DNA from: Choristoneura fumiferana
Taxonomy: Eukaryota > Arthropoda > Insecta > Lepidoptera > Tortricidae
NCBI RefSeq assembly: GCF_025370935.1
Contig: NC_133473.1
Span: 21,501,391 to 21,565,390 of the forward strand
Direction of reading: 5' to 3'
DNA length: 64,000 nucleotides
The first letter of the stretch is position 1. Each line of letters starts with the position of its first letter. The position numbers were made by a program, and so were the translations under genes. The notes beneath the pieces are model-generated. The model did no database searches, was not told the origin of the DNA, and saw nothing but the letters and a program-made list of their open reading frames with translations. This document shows positions 1-9,707 of this stretch, piece by piece.

Positions 1-80
1 TAATTTTAGGAAATTCCCACGAGCACTTAATAAAATCCCAGAATCTTAATTCAACCGCTGTATTTAATGATTTACTCGTA
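1..80 (-). repeat. Fragment of T2-type interspersed repeat (window edge)
   Basis: The window opens inside a decayed copy of a repeat seen again at 24480-24895, 28225-28475 and 43152-43330. Shared landmarks are a GGAAATTCCCA-like block, a phrase resembling AATTCAGCTGCTGGATC, and an end resembling ACGCGTAAACGCTAGTTA. The 5' part lies outside the window, so extent and orientation are uncertain. Confidence 0.4.
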
Positions 81-1005
81 AACGCTAGTTAAAAAAAATG
101 ATAATCAGCCTTATTTTTTCTTAGGCATCAGACAGAGCTGTCAAAAAAAAATAATCAATTTTTACTTGGTCGACTAATATTTCAAACAAACCCAACATAA
201 CCAAGGCAACCCAACATCCAGAATATTTCCTAGCATTTTTGCATCCATCAAAGCTTATCAAAAATCACACTATAAATTCAAAAATAGAACTGAGGTTAGT
301 TACTCCAGCGGCCATTTAGGCGTTCCAATAAAGTGGCCTGTTCACGCGAGCGTTGTTTTAATTTATGTTCACCTTAACGAAGTTTATATGGCGCGTTCAT
401 GTGTAGGCGCCTTTATTTACTTTAATAAATGTTGAATTAGCTGCTGTATGATTTAGAGCGTGAGGTTATTTAGCGACTAGAACATTGGAATATTGCTTTT
501 CATCCACAGAGAGAGTGCCGCTCATGCAATGTTTGTATCATCCTATTAATATTATAAAAAAAATCTTAATTTGATTGCTTAGCAACGACATCTCTTGTCC
601 AGGTGAGCGGTTAGTTCCAATGGGGCGCTGAAAGTTTCTCGATGATCAGCATAGATGTCGCTAGAGTCGCTGCTTAAGTAACTAAATAAGAAAACAAACA
701 AGCTGAGATATGTGGTGCATAGGAGAAATTCGTGTCTCTATCACTGTCCAGTGGTGGTGTAGTGGTATAGCACGTGGCACAAAGCAGTAGCAGTTACAAA
801 TATTTATCGAGGTTAACATTATTGTGCGCAGTTAGTTATTTTTAGTTAAGGGTTTAATAAACTGACCCACCATTGGCTGAAACATCTTTATAAATAAAAA
901 TAAATCACCGAAATGTATGTACACGTAAGTATAACTTCCAAACGAACGTCACCAAATTAGATATTTGTAGGTGTTCGTTATTGTCAGGACAAGTTGTGTT
1001 AGCAA
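81..1005. other. Non-coding stretch, one tRNA-SINE head fragment
   Basis: No open reading frame of note. At 752-774 there is GTGGTGTAGTGGTATAGCAC, which matches the A-box head of the foldback tRNA-SINE family at 43.8 and 46.1 kb; the rest of that element is missing. The remainder is AT-rich with no recognisable structure. Confidence 0.5.
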
Positions 1006-1007
1006 AA

Positions 1008-1560
1008 TAAAAAACCGGCCAAGAGCGTGTCGGACACGCCCGAAATAGGGTTCCGTAGCCATTACGAAAAAATTAAGAAATAGTTTTCTAAGGATTTCGT
1101 ATTTTATACGGAATCTCCAAGTTTAGGTATACCTTAGGCTGCTATTTACTCTTAAACTACTATATTGTCAAGCAAACTTAGCCGTTAAGTATAGCTTTCC
1201 TTGAAAGTTTGATATACTTCATTTTAAAATTGAATATTTCGCAGAAAAATCACTGAATCGAAAAATCGTCGTAACAAACCCCTAATGGTTTTAAAAGACC
1301 TATCCAACGATATCCCACAATATAGGGTTGGATAAGAAAAAAAAATCACCTCCACTTTACCCTAAAAATGTGTTTTTTTTTTTAAATTTTATTATACCAT
1401 TTTGTCGGCATAGTTTACGTATAAAATATATCCGTGCAAAATTACAGCTTTCTGGCATTGATAGTCCCTGAGCAAAGCCGCGGACGGACAGACAGACAGA
1501 CAGACATGGCGAAACTATAAAGGTACCGTTTTTGCCATTTTGGCTACGGAACCCTATCTG
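1008..1560. repeat. GGGTTCCGTA-type element, near full length
   Basis: It opens with AAAACCGGCCAAGAGCGTGT and GGGTTCCGTAGCCATTACG and closes with TTTGGCTACGGAACCCTAT, so the ends read as short inverted repeats. An internal GACAGACAGACAGACATGGC tract is typical of this lepidopteran repeat. Other copies or parts lie at 13345-14012, 26975-27220, 34735-34968, 36108-36463, 44435-44575 and 53835-54350. No coding capacity is seen. Whether it moves as a DNA element or is a retroelement end is not decidable here. Confidence 0.6.
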
Positions 1561-1579
1561 ACAACACTACTACGGAGCA

Positions 1580-1730
1580 CTATAAACTTAAAGGGATAAG
1601 TCCGCCTTTGTACAAGTATCTTAAAGTTTGTAATTTGTATTTTGTTAATTTTCTTTTGTACAATAAAGAGTTTACATACATACATACATACATACGTACA
1701 TACATACATACATACATACATACTGTTACG
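1580..1730 (+). repeat. LINE-like 3' end with (TACA)n tail
   Basis: It carries GGGATAAGTCCGCCTTTGTA followed by a T-rich stretch, ACAATAAAGAG and then a long TACATACATACA microsatellite with one CGTA interruption. The same block with an (AAAC)n tail is at 48925-49016. A 3' end with a short tandem tail and only a short body is typical of a 5'-truncated non-LTR retrotransposon copy. Confidence 0.6.
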
Positions 1731-1816
1731 GGGGTGAAGCTGCTGACATCAGCTAGTCTCTTATAAATTAAAGACATTTTTAATAGGCTGGAAATAATGA
1801 ATAAATAAAAAAAATA

Positions 1817-2066
1817 TATCACGGGACAATTTACACCAATTGACCTAGTCCCAAAGTAAGCTTAGCAAAGCTTGTGTTATGGGTACTAAGCAACGGATAA
1901 ATATAATTATATAGATAGATACATACTTAAATACATATTAAACACCCAAGACCCGAGAACAAACATTCGTATTCTTCATACAAATATCTGCCACGACACG
2001 GGAATCGAACCCGGGACCTCAAGCTTCGTAGTCAGGTTCCCTAACCCACTAAGCCATCTGGTCGTC
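1817..2066 (-). repeat. tRNA-derived SINE, family S2, near full length
   Basis: Read on the minus strand it starts GACGACCAGATGGCTTAGTG and has a B-box-like GGTTCGATTCCCGTGTCG about 50 bases in. The body contains GTTCTCGGGTCTTGGGTGT and TCCGTTGCTTAGTACCC, and the end is GTCAATTGGTGTAAATTGTC before an AT-rich tail. Pol III-type A and B boxes with a short non-coding body define a SINE. Five more copies occur in the window and allow boundaries to be set. Confidence 0.8.
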
Positions 2067-2529
2067 AAATATGATGAATATGATGACTCTAGATATAAAA
2101 TATTATTATAATAGTATGATTCTGTGAAATTTCACATAATAAGAGTCTGTTTATTTTACGACAAATGGTTTATGGACGCAACTGAACACGCATTATTTCA
2201 TCGCAACAGCTTTTTACAGCCACTATGCTCATACGTCATTTGCTTTATGGGCAATTAAGACAAACAAAGGGTCATTTGTCTTAATAAAGTATGTAAAACG
2301 AGACCACTTGAGATGACCTAGTCAAGGATCACAGCGCGATAGTGGCTGGCGGTGTAAGTAGATAATATTGATTAATAATTAAAATAAATATTTTGTAGTG
2401 TTCTACGACCATGAACTAACAAGGTTGCATTGGCGATCCCCTGTTTAAAATAGCGCATGATGTTTAAAGTATGGTTGTGTTAAAATTTTGTGATGTAAGT
2501 CATAAAACAGCATAGTAGATCTGTTTTTT
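2067..2529. other. Unique-looking AT-rich DNA
   Basis: No repeat family, hairpin or credible reading frame was recognised here. Confidence 0.4.
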
Positions 2530-2662
2530 TTTATTAATATAATTTTTTGTTCTTCTCAGCAGGTTTTTCCAAACCGATGGTAGATTTTTTGACATTCATA
2601 AGTGCTTGTATAGCTTGAATTGAATGAAGATATTATTATGTATTTGAGTTTGACTTTGATTC
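2530..2662 (+). repeat. SINE/LINE 3' end with TTTGACTTTGA tail
   Basis: It contains GGTAGATTTTTTGACATTCA, AAGTGCTTGTATAGCTTGAA and a terminal ATTTGAGTTTGACTTTGAT. The reverse copy at 7470-7560 has the same words with a CAAAGTCAAAGTC tail at the other end, which fixes the orientation. Only the 3' part is present. Confidence 0.6.
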
Positions 2663-2664
2663 AG

Positions 2665-2965
2665 CTAAATTTGTTTTTTAAATAAAGAATAGCATATAGC
2701 GACTCCTTGAAGTATTCTTCCTCGAAGATCCTCATATCGAAGCCATGGGGTACTTCGGCAACAGCCTTTTAAAAATGATCTCCCCGGCCAACTGTTGCTC
2801 GACCACAATGGCGTCGGCAACTTTTTGCCACATCCAGCGCAGATGCCGCGTTGTTTACGGCTGGGCCACACATTTGCAGCTTTTATGCTTTTTGCAGTTC
2901 GCTCGCTGCGCGGTACAGGATTGTGGGCACATTGAACAAGGTCGGCCTACAATAAGTTTTGGTAC
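2665..2965 (-). pseudogene. Decayed coding-like fragment, origin unknown
   Basis: Base composition is clearly higher in GC than the flanks. On the minus strand, stretches with protein-like texture run in two frames and join across a likely frameshift near the CCCCATGG at 2740-2747; the last part reads HGFDMRIFEEEYFKESL. No initiation or splice signal is convincing and I do not recognise a family. It may be part of a DNA transposon or an old retrocopy. It could also be chance. Confidence 0.25.
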
Positions 2966-3070
2966 GTGGAAAGCTGGACGTCTGGAGTAATATAATAGGC
3001 ATTTTTTATCCCAATATTCTCACTAGATCCATGTAAATTCCCAAAATGTTACCCACTAAACAGTTACTTT
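2960..3070 (+). repeat. T2-type repeat fragment
   Basis: Contains AGCTGGACGTCTGGAGTAAT, TATCCCAATATTCTCAC and CCACTAAACAGTTA. These match the 28225-28475 copy (AGCTGGACATCCAGAATAAC, CCCAATATTCTCACGGGAT). Both ends are truncated. Confidence 0.5.
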
Positions 3071-3100
3071 GCGCGTACTGTTTTTGCATTTTTTGCTACT

Positions 3101-3354
3101 TTTTTTTATTCGACTGGATGATAAGAGATCACCACCGCCCATAGAGACCTGCAACACCAGGGGGATTGCAGATGCGTTGCCAAACTAGAGGCCTAAGATG
3201 GGATACCTCAAGTGCCAGTAATTTCACCGGCTGTCTTACTTTCCACGCCGAAAAGTGCAAGCACTGCTATTTCACGGCAGGATTAGCGAGCAAGATGGTG
3301 GTAGCAATCCGGGCGGACCTTGCACAAGGTCCTACTACCTGTTCCACCTGCAAG
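3101..3354 (-). repeat. R3 repeat, full-length copy
   Basis: A poly(T) run followed by TTATTCGACTGGATG marks the 3' end on the minus strand. The other end is GGAACAGGTAGTAGGACCTT. Internal landmarks are GCCTAAGATGGGATACCTC and GCTGTCTTACTTTCCACGCC. At least six copies in this window keep the same 5' edge near GCAGGTGGTAGG, so this is a unit of about 260-285 bp and not randomly truncated LINE ends. Reading frames in it recur only because the repeat recurs. Confidence 0.75.
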
Positions 3355-3714
3355 TAGGTAAGCAAACTATTTTTTTATAGTTCATTGATATAAAACTCTG
3401 CGAAGTAACGCCTGATTCAATAAATTATTGCATAGGTGTTCATAATACAACGTTGAAGATCACGACGTAATTTTCAAGAATCTCTATGTGAATCGAATAA
3501 AAATTCAGAATTTTGATTCAACTACCACACACCATTATGTATCTAATCGTAAGTACTCTAGTAACCACATCAATTTCCGAATAAAATGAAGCACAAAAAA
3601 AAGATAACCTCAAAGAAAAATTGCGTCAATAATTTATATTTCAATTATTATTTACGTTAGCAAAATTCCGTAATTTCGATTCGACTGCCAGATCTTATAG
3701 TGAACACAAGTAAC

Positions 3715-3900
3715 CACGTTATAATTCATTATAAACATCGGAGCGATGGATTTTTGGCATAGAGATAGTTTATGGGCCAGAAAGTCTATTATAAGGCTAC
3801 TTTTTCCCTGATATCCCGGAAAAATGCATAGTTCCCGAGGGAACAGCGCGCGAGAATCGAACTCCACGCGGACGAAGCCGCGGGCAAAAGCTAGTGTGCG
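3715..3900 (+). repeat. T1-type repeat, 5' truncated
   Basis: Shares GCATAGAGATAGTTTATGGG, ATCCCGGAAAAATGCATAGT, GAGGGAACAGCGCGCGA and a terminal GCGGGCAAAAGCTAGT with the longer copy at 9205-9392. It ends cleanly at the CTAGT that marks the family's edge. Confidence 0.6.
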
Positions 3901-4252
3901 AATAAAATGAACATACACCGCAAAAACCAAACCGCAAAGTTAAAATTTTATTGCGTCTAAATAATCCGAATAAAAAATAAAGTTCCCTTATTTACGTTAC
4001 CCGCAGCAAACATTGAGTAGCGACACTTTTTTAATCGCATTCGAATTCTCTCTTAACGATCGGCTTATTCGAAATTGAATTTTCGCTTTTCGTTTTCGAT
4101 TCGCCCCCTGAAGGGGAATGTTGCAATTAACGCCATCAACGAATAAGTTTGTTAGTCCAGAGTTATCGAGTGCTATTCTAGTTTCTGCTGTGTTTCTATT
4201 TTTATAATTGCTAGGGTTGCCTAGCGCGGTGGTCGAAAGCCCGCGGTACATA

Positions 4253-4746
4253 CAGTCCAACCTTAATATATCGAACCTCAATATAACGACTTCCTCGATT
4301 TAACTAATTTTTCGTAATCCCTTTGAATTGTCCATAACAGTCGATGTAAAATATACCTTTACATTACATTTTTTTTTAACGAACAACCTCTTTATAACGA
4401 ATTATGAACCATCATAAAAAGTGTAAATACCTCTAATTAACGAATTGTCAACTCAAAACCTCTATATAAAGTTTTTTACGAACAACCTCTTTATAAAGAA
4501 TTTTCAACCATCAAAAAAAAAGTGTATTAACGAATTTTGTCAACTCAAAACCTCTATATAAAGTTTTTTACGAACAACCTCTTTATAAAGAATTTTCAAC
4601 CATCAAAAAAAGTGTAAATACCTCTAATTAACGAATTTTGTCAACTCAAAACCTCTATATAACGTTTTTACTTCAGTTTAACAAATTACTTGATATAACG
4701 AATATTTACTTGTTCCCTTCCGATTTGTTATATCGCGGTTGCACTG
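4253..4746. mobile_element. Pogo/Tigger-like MITE with internal tandem repeats
   Basis: The left end is CAGTCCAACCTTAATATATC and the right end, reverse-complemented, is CAGTGCAACCGCGATATAAC, flanked on both sides by TA (4251-4252 and 4747-4748). A CAGT start, a CAACC-GATATAACGAA-type TIR and a TA duplication are the hallmarks of pogo/Tigger elements of the Tc1/mariner superfamily. There is no transposase frame, so it is non-autonomous. The interior from about 4379 to 4680 holds two to three tandem units of roughly 92-99 bp beginning ACGAACAACCTCTTTATAA. Confidence 0.7.
4379..4680. repeat. Tandem repeat, period about 92-99 bp
   Basis: The block ACGAACAACCTCTTTATA recurs near 4379, 4478 and 4570, each followed by AATTNTNAACCATCA and AACTCAAAACCTCTATAT. 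The middle unit lacks the TACCTCTAATT segment. The units themselves resemble the TIR (CCTCTATATAACG), so the array may have grown by slippage or unequal exchange of terminal sequence. Confidence 0.75.
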
Positions 4747-4779
4747 TATATAAGCGATGGCCGTTAGCTTATACGCATT

Positions 4780-5240
4780 TGACATGCACGTCAATCGAAG
4801 CTTACTCTCTCTCCCCGCACGTCGCTCATCCCCCCGCGATATTCTATTTTATACTACTGCCGCGATATTCTATTTTATTCTCTTCGTTCCATTCTCCATA
4901 CAAACGTAGTCCCGGTCTCATTTGAAAACTAGGCAACAGAAATAGATGAAATTTTGTAAGTTTGGACTTATCTACGCCTGTGGTTTTCAGATTTTCATAT
5001 AAATGTGTAATATCAGAATTACAGGAGCTCAAAAGTCGACAAAAAAAAGATGTCAACTTTACACGGGAATTACAGACAGACTACTTAATAAAGCATTTTT
5101 ACAAAAATCGAAAAAACCACAGGCATAGAAAATATAATGAATATCTTGATTGTAAAATATCATTGTTTTCTGTGATATACTTTTCGTTTAATATGAGGAC
5201 AACGAAACCCAAAATTCAACCGCCCAAATCTTGAAAAGCC
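4780..5240. repeat. Probable interspersed repeat with short direct duplication
   Basis: The phrase CCGCGATATTCTATTTTAT occurs twice in tandem (about 4836 and 4861). The following block (GGTCTCATTTGAAAACTAGG through AATAAAGCATTTTTACAAAA) has the look of a dispersed lepidopteran repeat, but no second copy is present here to prove it. The small frames in it are not supported as genes. Confidence 0.35.
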
Positions 5241-5394
5241 AACAGCTATCTCGATATAAATTACGGACGTCGTTGCGGAAGGCATGGGGGGGACTGCGAG
5301 CGCTTATGTCACGAGCGATAAAGACAGCAATATTCCAAACGAATACCTAACGCGGCCGCGCGGCTGGCAGGGAAACTTCTCTTAACGGTCACTG

Positions 5395-5610
5395 CTAGAC
5401 TTAGACTGCGTTTCCACCAGAGACGAGGGAGTTTTTTACTAACCAATAGAAATGCTTCATTTACTTATTGTCGTTCTGCTAAGCTGTTTCCACTAGAGCT
5501 GTGCTTGGTTCACGAAAAAACACATTCCTCGGAGCACATCCTCACACATCCCTAGTGGAGCGCATCCTTCCACGCCGCGGGCTGTTAAGCTGCCTGTCCT
5601 TGAAATCTCC
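5395..5610. repeat. Possible MITE fragment (GTTTCCAC-containing)
   Basis: GCGTTTCCACCAGAGACGAG and CTGTTTCCACTAGAGCTGTG occur about 80 bases apart as imperfect direct copies. Such phrases recur in lepidopteran MITEs, but ends cannot be defined. The S1 SINE at 5622 lies directly beside it. Confidence 0.3.
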
Positions 5611-5621
5611 ACTCCATAATT

Positions 5622-5916
5622 CCATCCATCCCAGCCTATATACGTCCCACTGCTGGGCACAGGCCTCCTCTCAGAACAAGAAGGCTTGGGCCATAGTTCC
5701 CACGCGGGCCCAACTGGGAACTTCACACGCACCATTGAATTGCTTCGCAGGTTGTGCAGGTTTCCTCACGATGTTTTCCTTCACCGCAAAGCTCGTGGTA
5801 AATTTGAAGTGTAATTCCGCACATGAATTTCGAAAAACTCAGAGGTGCGAGCCGGGGTTTGAACCCACGACCCTCTGCTTGAGAGGCGATAAGTCACACC
5901 ACTAGGCCACCACGGC
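5622..5916 (-). repeat. tRNA-derived SINE, family S1, full length
   Basis: On the minus strand the head is GCCGTGGTGGCCTAGTGG with a B-box region GGTTCAAACCCCGGC. The body contains TCATGTGCGGAATTACA, ACCACGAGCTTTGCGGTG and GGGAACTATGGCCCAAGC. The end is CCAGCAGTGGGACGTATATA, then GGCTGGGATGGATGGA. tRNA-like A and B boxes plus a GATG-type tail define a SINE of about 300 bp. This is one of the most complete copies. Confidence 0.85.
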
Positions 5917-5924
5917 TTTTTTTT

Positions 5925-6002
5925 TACGAAATAGCCCGAAACATGTCGAGCTAAACTCGGTTTAAGACGTGAGTTATCCGTTACAATATCTTTTAATATC
6001 AT
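5925..6002. repeat. Half of F-type foldback element
   Basis: Contains AGCCCGAAACATGTCGAGCT, AAACTCGGTTTAAGACGTGA and GTTATCCG, the same arm that forms hairpins at 41205-41375 and 53443-53520. Only one arm is present, directly against the poly(T) beside the S1 SINE. Confidence 0.55.
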
Positions 6003-6600
6003 TCAACTTAACTCTATACTAAACAATAAGTACACAGGTTACATAACAGAAGCTAGACCACTGCGTAATAATCCTGAATCACGCGGCTTCCTCATTACAA
6101 ATCCTGTGTATAAAGTGTTACAGTAAAGCTAGTTCACACCGGGGCGCCCCTTTATGGCGGTACGACTGCCTCATTATCTACAGGCTGTTGCGAAACGTGA
6201 TCAAATAAATAACAAAAACTACAGGCACTATATTTTTTTTAAGGAAACATGTAAAAAGTCAAATTATGGTTTATTTCAACAACAAACGTTTTTATTGCAA
6301 TACGTTTGTCTATTTCTTACCTTATATCTACTCGTTAATTATTTTCGTAGATTTTTTATCACTATGTGGCTTTCTATAACATGTAGAGTCATTTTACTGC
6401 AGCGCATTGTAAAAAGTAACATTCAAAATATTTTTAATTAATTTTATTCCATTTGGAATCTAACCTTATATTTAACTTCGTAACAATAAAAAGCTAAGTA
6501 ATTTGACGAGTATCAGAGATAAATTTGATTTTTAAAATTATACGACTATGATAAGATGTATTGCGTTTATTTTTAGGAAAACCTGGGTAACTTTTCTATC
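6003..6600. other. AT-rich non-coding stretch
   Basis: Apart from a short GC-rich CACACCGGGGCGCCCCTTTA near 6135-6155, which is a small self-complementary site, nothing was recognised. Confidence 0.4.
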
Positions 6601-6601
6601 T

Positions 6602-6653
6602 ATTTTTTTTATTCAACTGGATGGCAAACGAGCAAGTGGGTCTCCTGATGGTC
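6602..6653 (-). repeat. R3 repeat, 3' end only
   Basis: TTTTTATTCAACTGGATGGC and CAAGTGGGTCTCCTGATGG identify the last 50 bases of R3. The copy is strongly 5'-truncated and runs straight into a different repeat. Confidence 0.65.
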
Positions 6654-6815
6654 ATCTATCTTATACCTTTAAACAAGCAATTCTTGTATATAGATGTATT
6701 ACATAATATATGTATATTTCGGGGATCTCGGAAACGGATCCCTTTGTTTTGTCTCCAGGAAAACGCTTGTTATCGAGTTTTAGCTCGAGCGAAGCTCGGT
6801 CGCCCAAGTACTGCT
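6654..6815 (-). repeat. M-type repeat (GAGCAATTC / CTCGGTCGCCC)
   Basis: Words such as TTATACCTTTAAACAAGCAA, GGGGATCTCGGAAACGG, and GCGAAGCTCGGTCGCCCA belong to a repeat whose reverse copy is at 58862-59050 (ATTGCTCGTTTAAAGATAT, CCCCGAAAACCCCTACATAC). Extent is judged from that overlap. Confidence 0.5.
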
Positions 6816-7465
6816 AACTGAATCGTCAAAAAAAATATTTGTTAAAATTAAAACCGTAAGCCTTATTCTTGGATTTTTAATCTTTAAATCTTATTTTGTT
6901 ACCTCAGCTTTAAAATGAAATGTTTACTTCGTCAACGAGCACAGCACCCTGTAAAAGGAAGATGACACTCGCGCGACCCTTAACTACTGTATAGCGATTA
7001 CAGTAAACCAGTGGTTATATGACGAGCCATAACGTTACCCCGCACCTTTACGAGCGCGCCGCCGCTTAGTGGGCATTCTTGCGCTACGTTATCTATGTTT
7101 TTGAAGATTAAATTAAGTGTAACAATAGACGATCTCTGTAATCCAAACTGTCATTTTTAAACGGGCGTTAAGGAAAGCTTTCATTAATAAGAGGTGAAGA
7201 ATCGATATATCACAATGAAAGCGGACGTAAATCATCTTAGAAGTAATATTAAGTTAAATTATACTTAATTTGAACTTAAAAAAAAATCCTTGTTCCTCGT
7301 ACATCTTACTTAACTAGCACCGGTAGCACATAATTAGGTCGCTCGCTTTGCTCGCGCGGCTCACTCGTTGTAGTCAAAATTATACCTACCTAACACTCCC
7401 CTTTGCTTCACTTGTCCCCGTCAAATATTTGGCCTCTTCCAGTGCTTATTTAAGGTCTCTACCGC
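6816..7465. other. Non-coding stretch with CpG-bearing patch
   Basis: At 6970-7080 the DNA is richer in CG (GCGCGACCC, GAGCGCGCCGCCGC) than its surroundings, but there is no open frame or promoter signal that I can support. Confidence 0.35.
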
Positions 7466-7469
7466 ATAC

Positions 7470-7600
7470 ACTGTATCAAAGTCAAAGTCAAAATATCTTT
7501 ATTCAATTTAGGCTATAACAAGCACTTATGAATGTCAAAAAAAAATCTACCACCGGCAATATCAGGCAAATAGTAGATTGTTCAACAAGGGACTAAAACA
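7470..7600 (-). repeat. SINE/LINE 3' end with (AAAGTC) tail
   Basis: CAAAGTCAAAGTCAAAATAT, then TATTCAATTTAGGCTATAAC and ATCTACCACCGGCAATATC. It is the reverse of the copy at 2530-2662. Confidence 0.6.
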
Positions 7601-7734
7601 AGCCATAATGACACGAGATTTTTAGCCACCCGAGCAGAGCGAGGCATTAAGGTTGTTTAGTCTCGCGTTAAAAACTCTACTTTTCACTTTGAATGCGAGA
7701 AAAAAAACAATGTTCTGTTCAAAATTACAATATT

Positions 7735-8830
7735 ACTTTTAAAAAACGTACGTTCAACTAATGGACAGGCTATCAGTTCAAAATTCAAATAGCAAAAAAA
7801 TTGGTTGCGAGGTTTTTCTTTTCTTTCATTGTTTATGAAGTGACGCTTTAAATGCTTGCATATTTAGCCAACAATTCCAATTTTGAAAACTATGTTAAAA
7901 CTAATTGGACTATCCATAATAATAGTATTTTATGCAACAGTTGTATAACAGGGTTCAAAAAAGGTGAGTGGCGTGAGTTACGATGTGAGCTTTAGCGAAC
8001 AGCGTAAGAAAAAGGCGCCACGAGCTTTTTTTGACTTACTTATACAACGTTGTATACAATACTTTTTCTTCGACTGGATACTTATAAATTACAATACAAA
8101 ATTAGAGAAATAGTAAACTTTAAACGTTTTCATACTTTAGTAAAAAGTATGGCAAACGCAAAGAGAAGGTAAACAACAATAAACAAGTGAGAAATATGAA
8201 AATGTCAAAATTTGTCTAAGTTAAATTTTGTTTTTGATTCACGTTAACTTGCCTGTGACGATGTTAAAAATACGCGTTGCTTATGTTGGCAGCGTTGGCA
8301 GGCTATGGATTATGTTCGGAAAGTTTTTATTCTGTATAAAAACCATATAAAATATGTAACTGGCTGCACCTTAGCCTGTCCGAACGTACGAATTAAGAAA
8401 AAAAATTAAGTGGTTGCAGTTTGCAGTATCGTTTTAGCAACATTACGATACAGTGCTGTTATGGGGAATAGACAATATTGACTTTTCCAGAATCTTTTTA
8501 TGTATGCTGTTATATTACAGTATAGGAGCAGAAAAAATGAATAATTGAATAGATTCATATTCCTAATCATTCATTGTGTTTCACGGAATTAAATCGTGGT
8601 GTTTTTTTTAAATATTTTTGCAGAGTTGTAATTTTGAGGTTATTTCCACGCCCTAAAAATCCTCCATTCACAAACGTTGTGTTGGCTGTTTAGAGGTTCC
8701 CAACGTAAATAAAAAATAAAAAATAAATACCTAGAGAATAAAAAGGAGTAATATTTTATGAGCATGAGAAGTGAAAAATATTCTTTGTATTGAAAAGTAT
8801 GAGACTATAATGTTTTAAACTTTCGTGATT
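7735..8830. other. AT-rich non-coding stretch
   Basis: Scattered phrases such as GTGAGTGGCGTGAGTTACGA look repeat-like, but no second copy is in the window and no gene is visible. Confidence 0.35.
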
Positions 8831-8945
8831 TTCACTCATAGTCAGAATACCACTCAGATGACTTATCACGCTAAAACACACGAGTAATATTTACCTCGAC
8901 GTTTCAACCACATTACAGTGGCCGTGGTCACGAGTAGATGAGTGG
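8831..8945 (-). mobile_element. Fragment with ribozyme-like motif, hammerhead variant
   Basis: Read on the minus strand: stem I bases CUC (8934-8932), core GUGACCA (8931-8925), one extra C, stem II GGCCAC with loop UGUAAU and GUGGUU (8923-8906), GAAA (8905-8902), a tiny palindromic ACGU, then C at 8898 and GAG. This is the order of a minimal type I hammerhead, but the normal core CUGANGA is GUGACCA, so positions 3 and 8 are both changed (C to G and G to C). A related copy is at 40265-40368. Catalysis is unproven. Confidence 0.45.
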
Positions 8946-9109
8946 TTTGTCTACTACTACTTTAGTTATACCACTACGTTTTCTTAACCAACTCGTTGTC
9001 ACGTGTCATGTATACGCTTGACATTCCGTTCCTGACATGTTTCTATTACGGTCATAGCATGACACGGTATAGTGGGTAGAGACCTTTAAGATTGTTATGG
9101 CCAGTCGAG

Positions 9110-9200
9110 GGAACTGAATTACGTACCAAGGACGAACCTTTGTGCTGCTAATGTCATGTTGACATCCCATACATTATGCAAAAAAATTATAGCGAAATCC
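9110..9200. repeat. Short dispersed repeat (CTAATGTCATGTTGACATCC)
   Basis: The phrase CTAATGTCATGTTGACATCC recurs at about 60914-60934, with similar flanking words on both sides (GTACC upstream, GTGAAAT-like downstream). Class unknown. Confidence 0.45.
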
Positions 9201-9204
9201 ATAC

Positions 9205-9392
9205 TAATATTATAAATGCGAAAGTGTGTTTGTGTGTTTGTCCGTCTTTCACGCTGTAACGGAGCGACGGATCGACGCGATTTTTGGCACAGAGATAGTT
9301 TATGGGTCAGGCTACATAGGCTACTTTTTATCCCGGAAAAATGCACAGTTCTCGTGGGAACAGCGCGCGATAACCGCAAGCAAAAGCTAGTT
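9205..9392 (+). repeat. T1-type repeat, near full length
   Basis: It runs from ACTAATATTATAAATGCGAA through GTTTGTCCGTCTTTCACGCT, GGCACAGAGATAGTTTATGG and CGGAAAAATGCACAGTTCTC to the terminal GCAAAAGCTAGT. This is the reference copy for family T1 in the window and lets the broken copy at 32817-33985 be reconstructed. Confidence 0.65.
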
Positions 9393-9439
9393 GATTATAA
9401 AAAAAGTTCGACCTTGGTATGTACCTACACTTGAACCAA

Positions 9440-9606
9440 CTAAATCGTAAAACCAACCGCAAGACACAACAATAGTATTGAGTACAAATAGACAACACGT
9501 AGGAAAGTATTGTCATTGCGGTTGTGAATCGGACACTGGCCCAGCATAATGCTGAAGCGTTAATAATAAACACCCCAGCGCTGATTTTCAGCCAGCACCG
9601 TTGGTG
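9440..9606 (-). repeat. Z-type repeat fragment
   Basis: On the minus strand it contains GCTGGCTGAAAATCAGCGCT and CAGCATTATGCTGGGCC, matching the CCAGCGCTGG / TTATGCTGAG landmarks of the TTTC-tailed copies at 33571-33917 and 41505-41662. The tail is missing. Confidence 0.4.
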
Positions 9607-9659
9607 ACCCTCGGACCGCTACAAAGATATACTACACAGTTTTATTACTATAGGTACAT

Positions 9660-9707
9660 AAGACTAAACTTTTCAGAGAAAACTTTTCTATGAAAAGTTT
9701 AAGTCTT
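9660..9707. repeat. Short hairpin, about 22-bp arms
   Basis: AAGACTAAACTTTTCAGAGA and its near-complement TCTATGAAAAGTTTAAGTCTT are separated by only a few bases. It could be a stem end of a MITE or a transcribed hairpin. Confidence 0.5.

Noticed and set aside
1670..1725. (TACA)n array as a satellite or CRISPR-like repeat
   Set aside because: A simple microsatellite at the tail of a LINE-like element, without spacers.
5493..5905. Frames of 80 and 134 codons on both strands
   Set aside because: They follow the S1 SINE and reappear at each S1 copy (24.2, 26.4, 60.6 kb), so they are repeat by-products.
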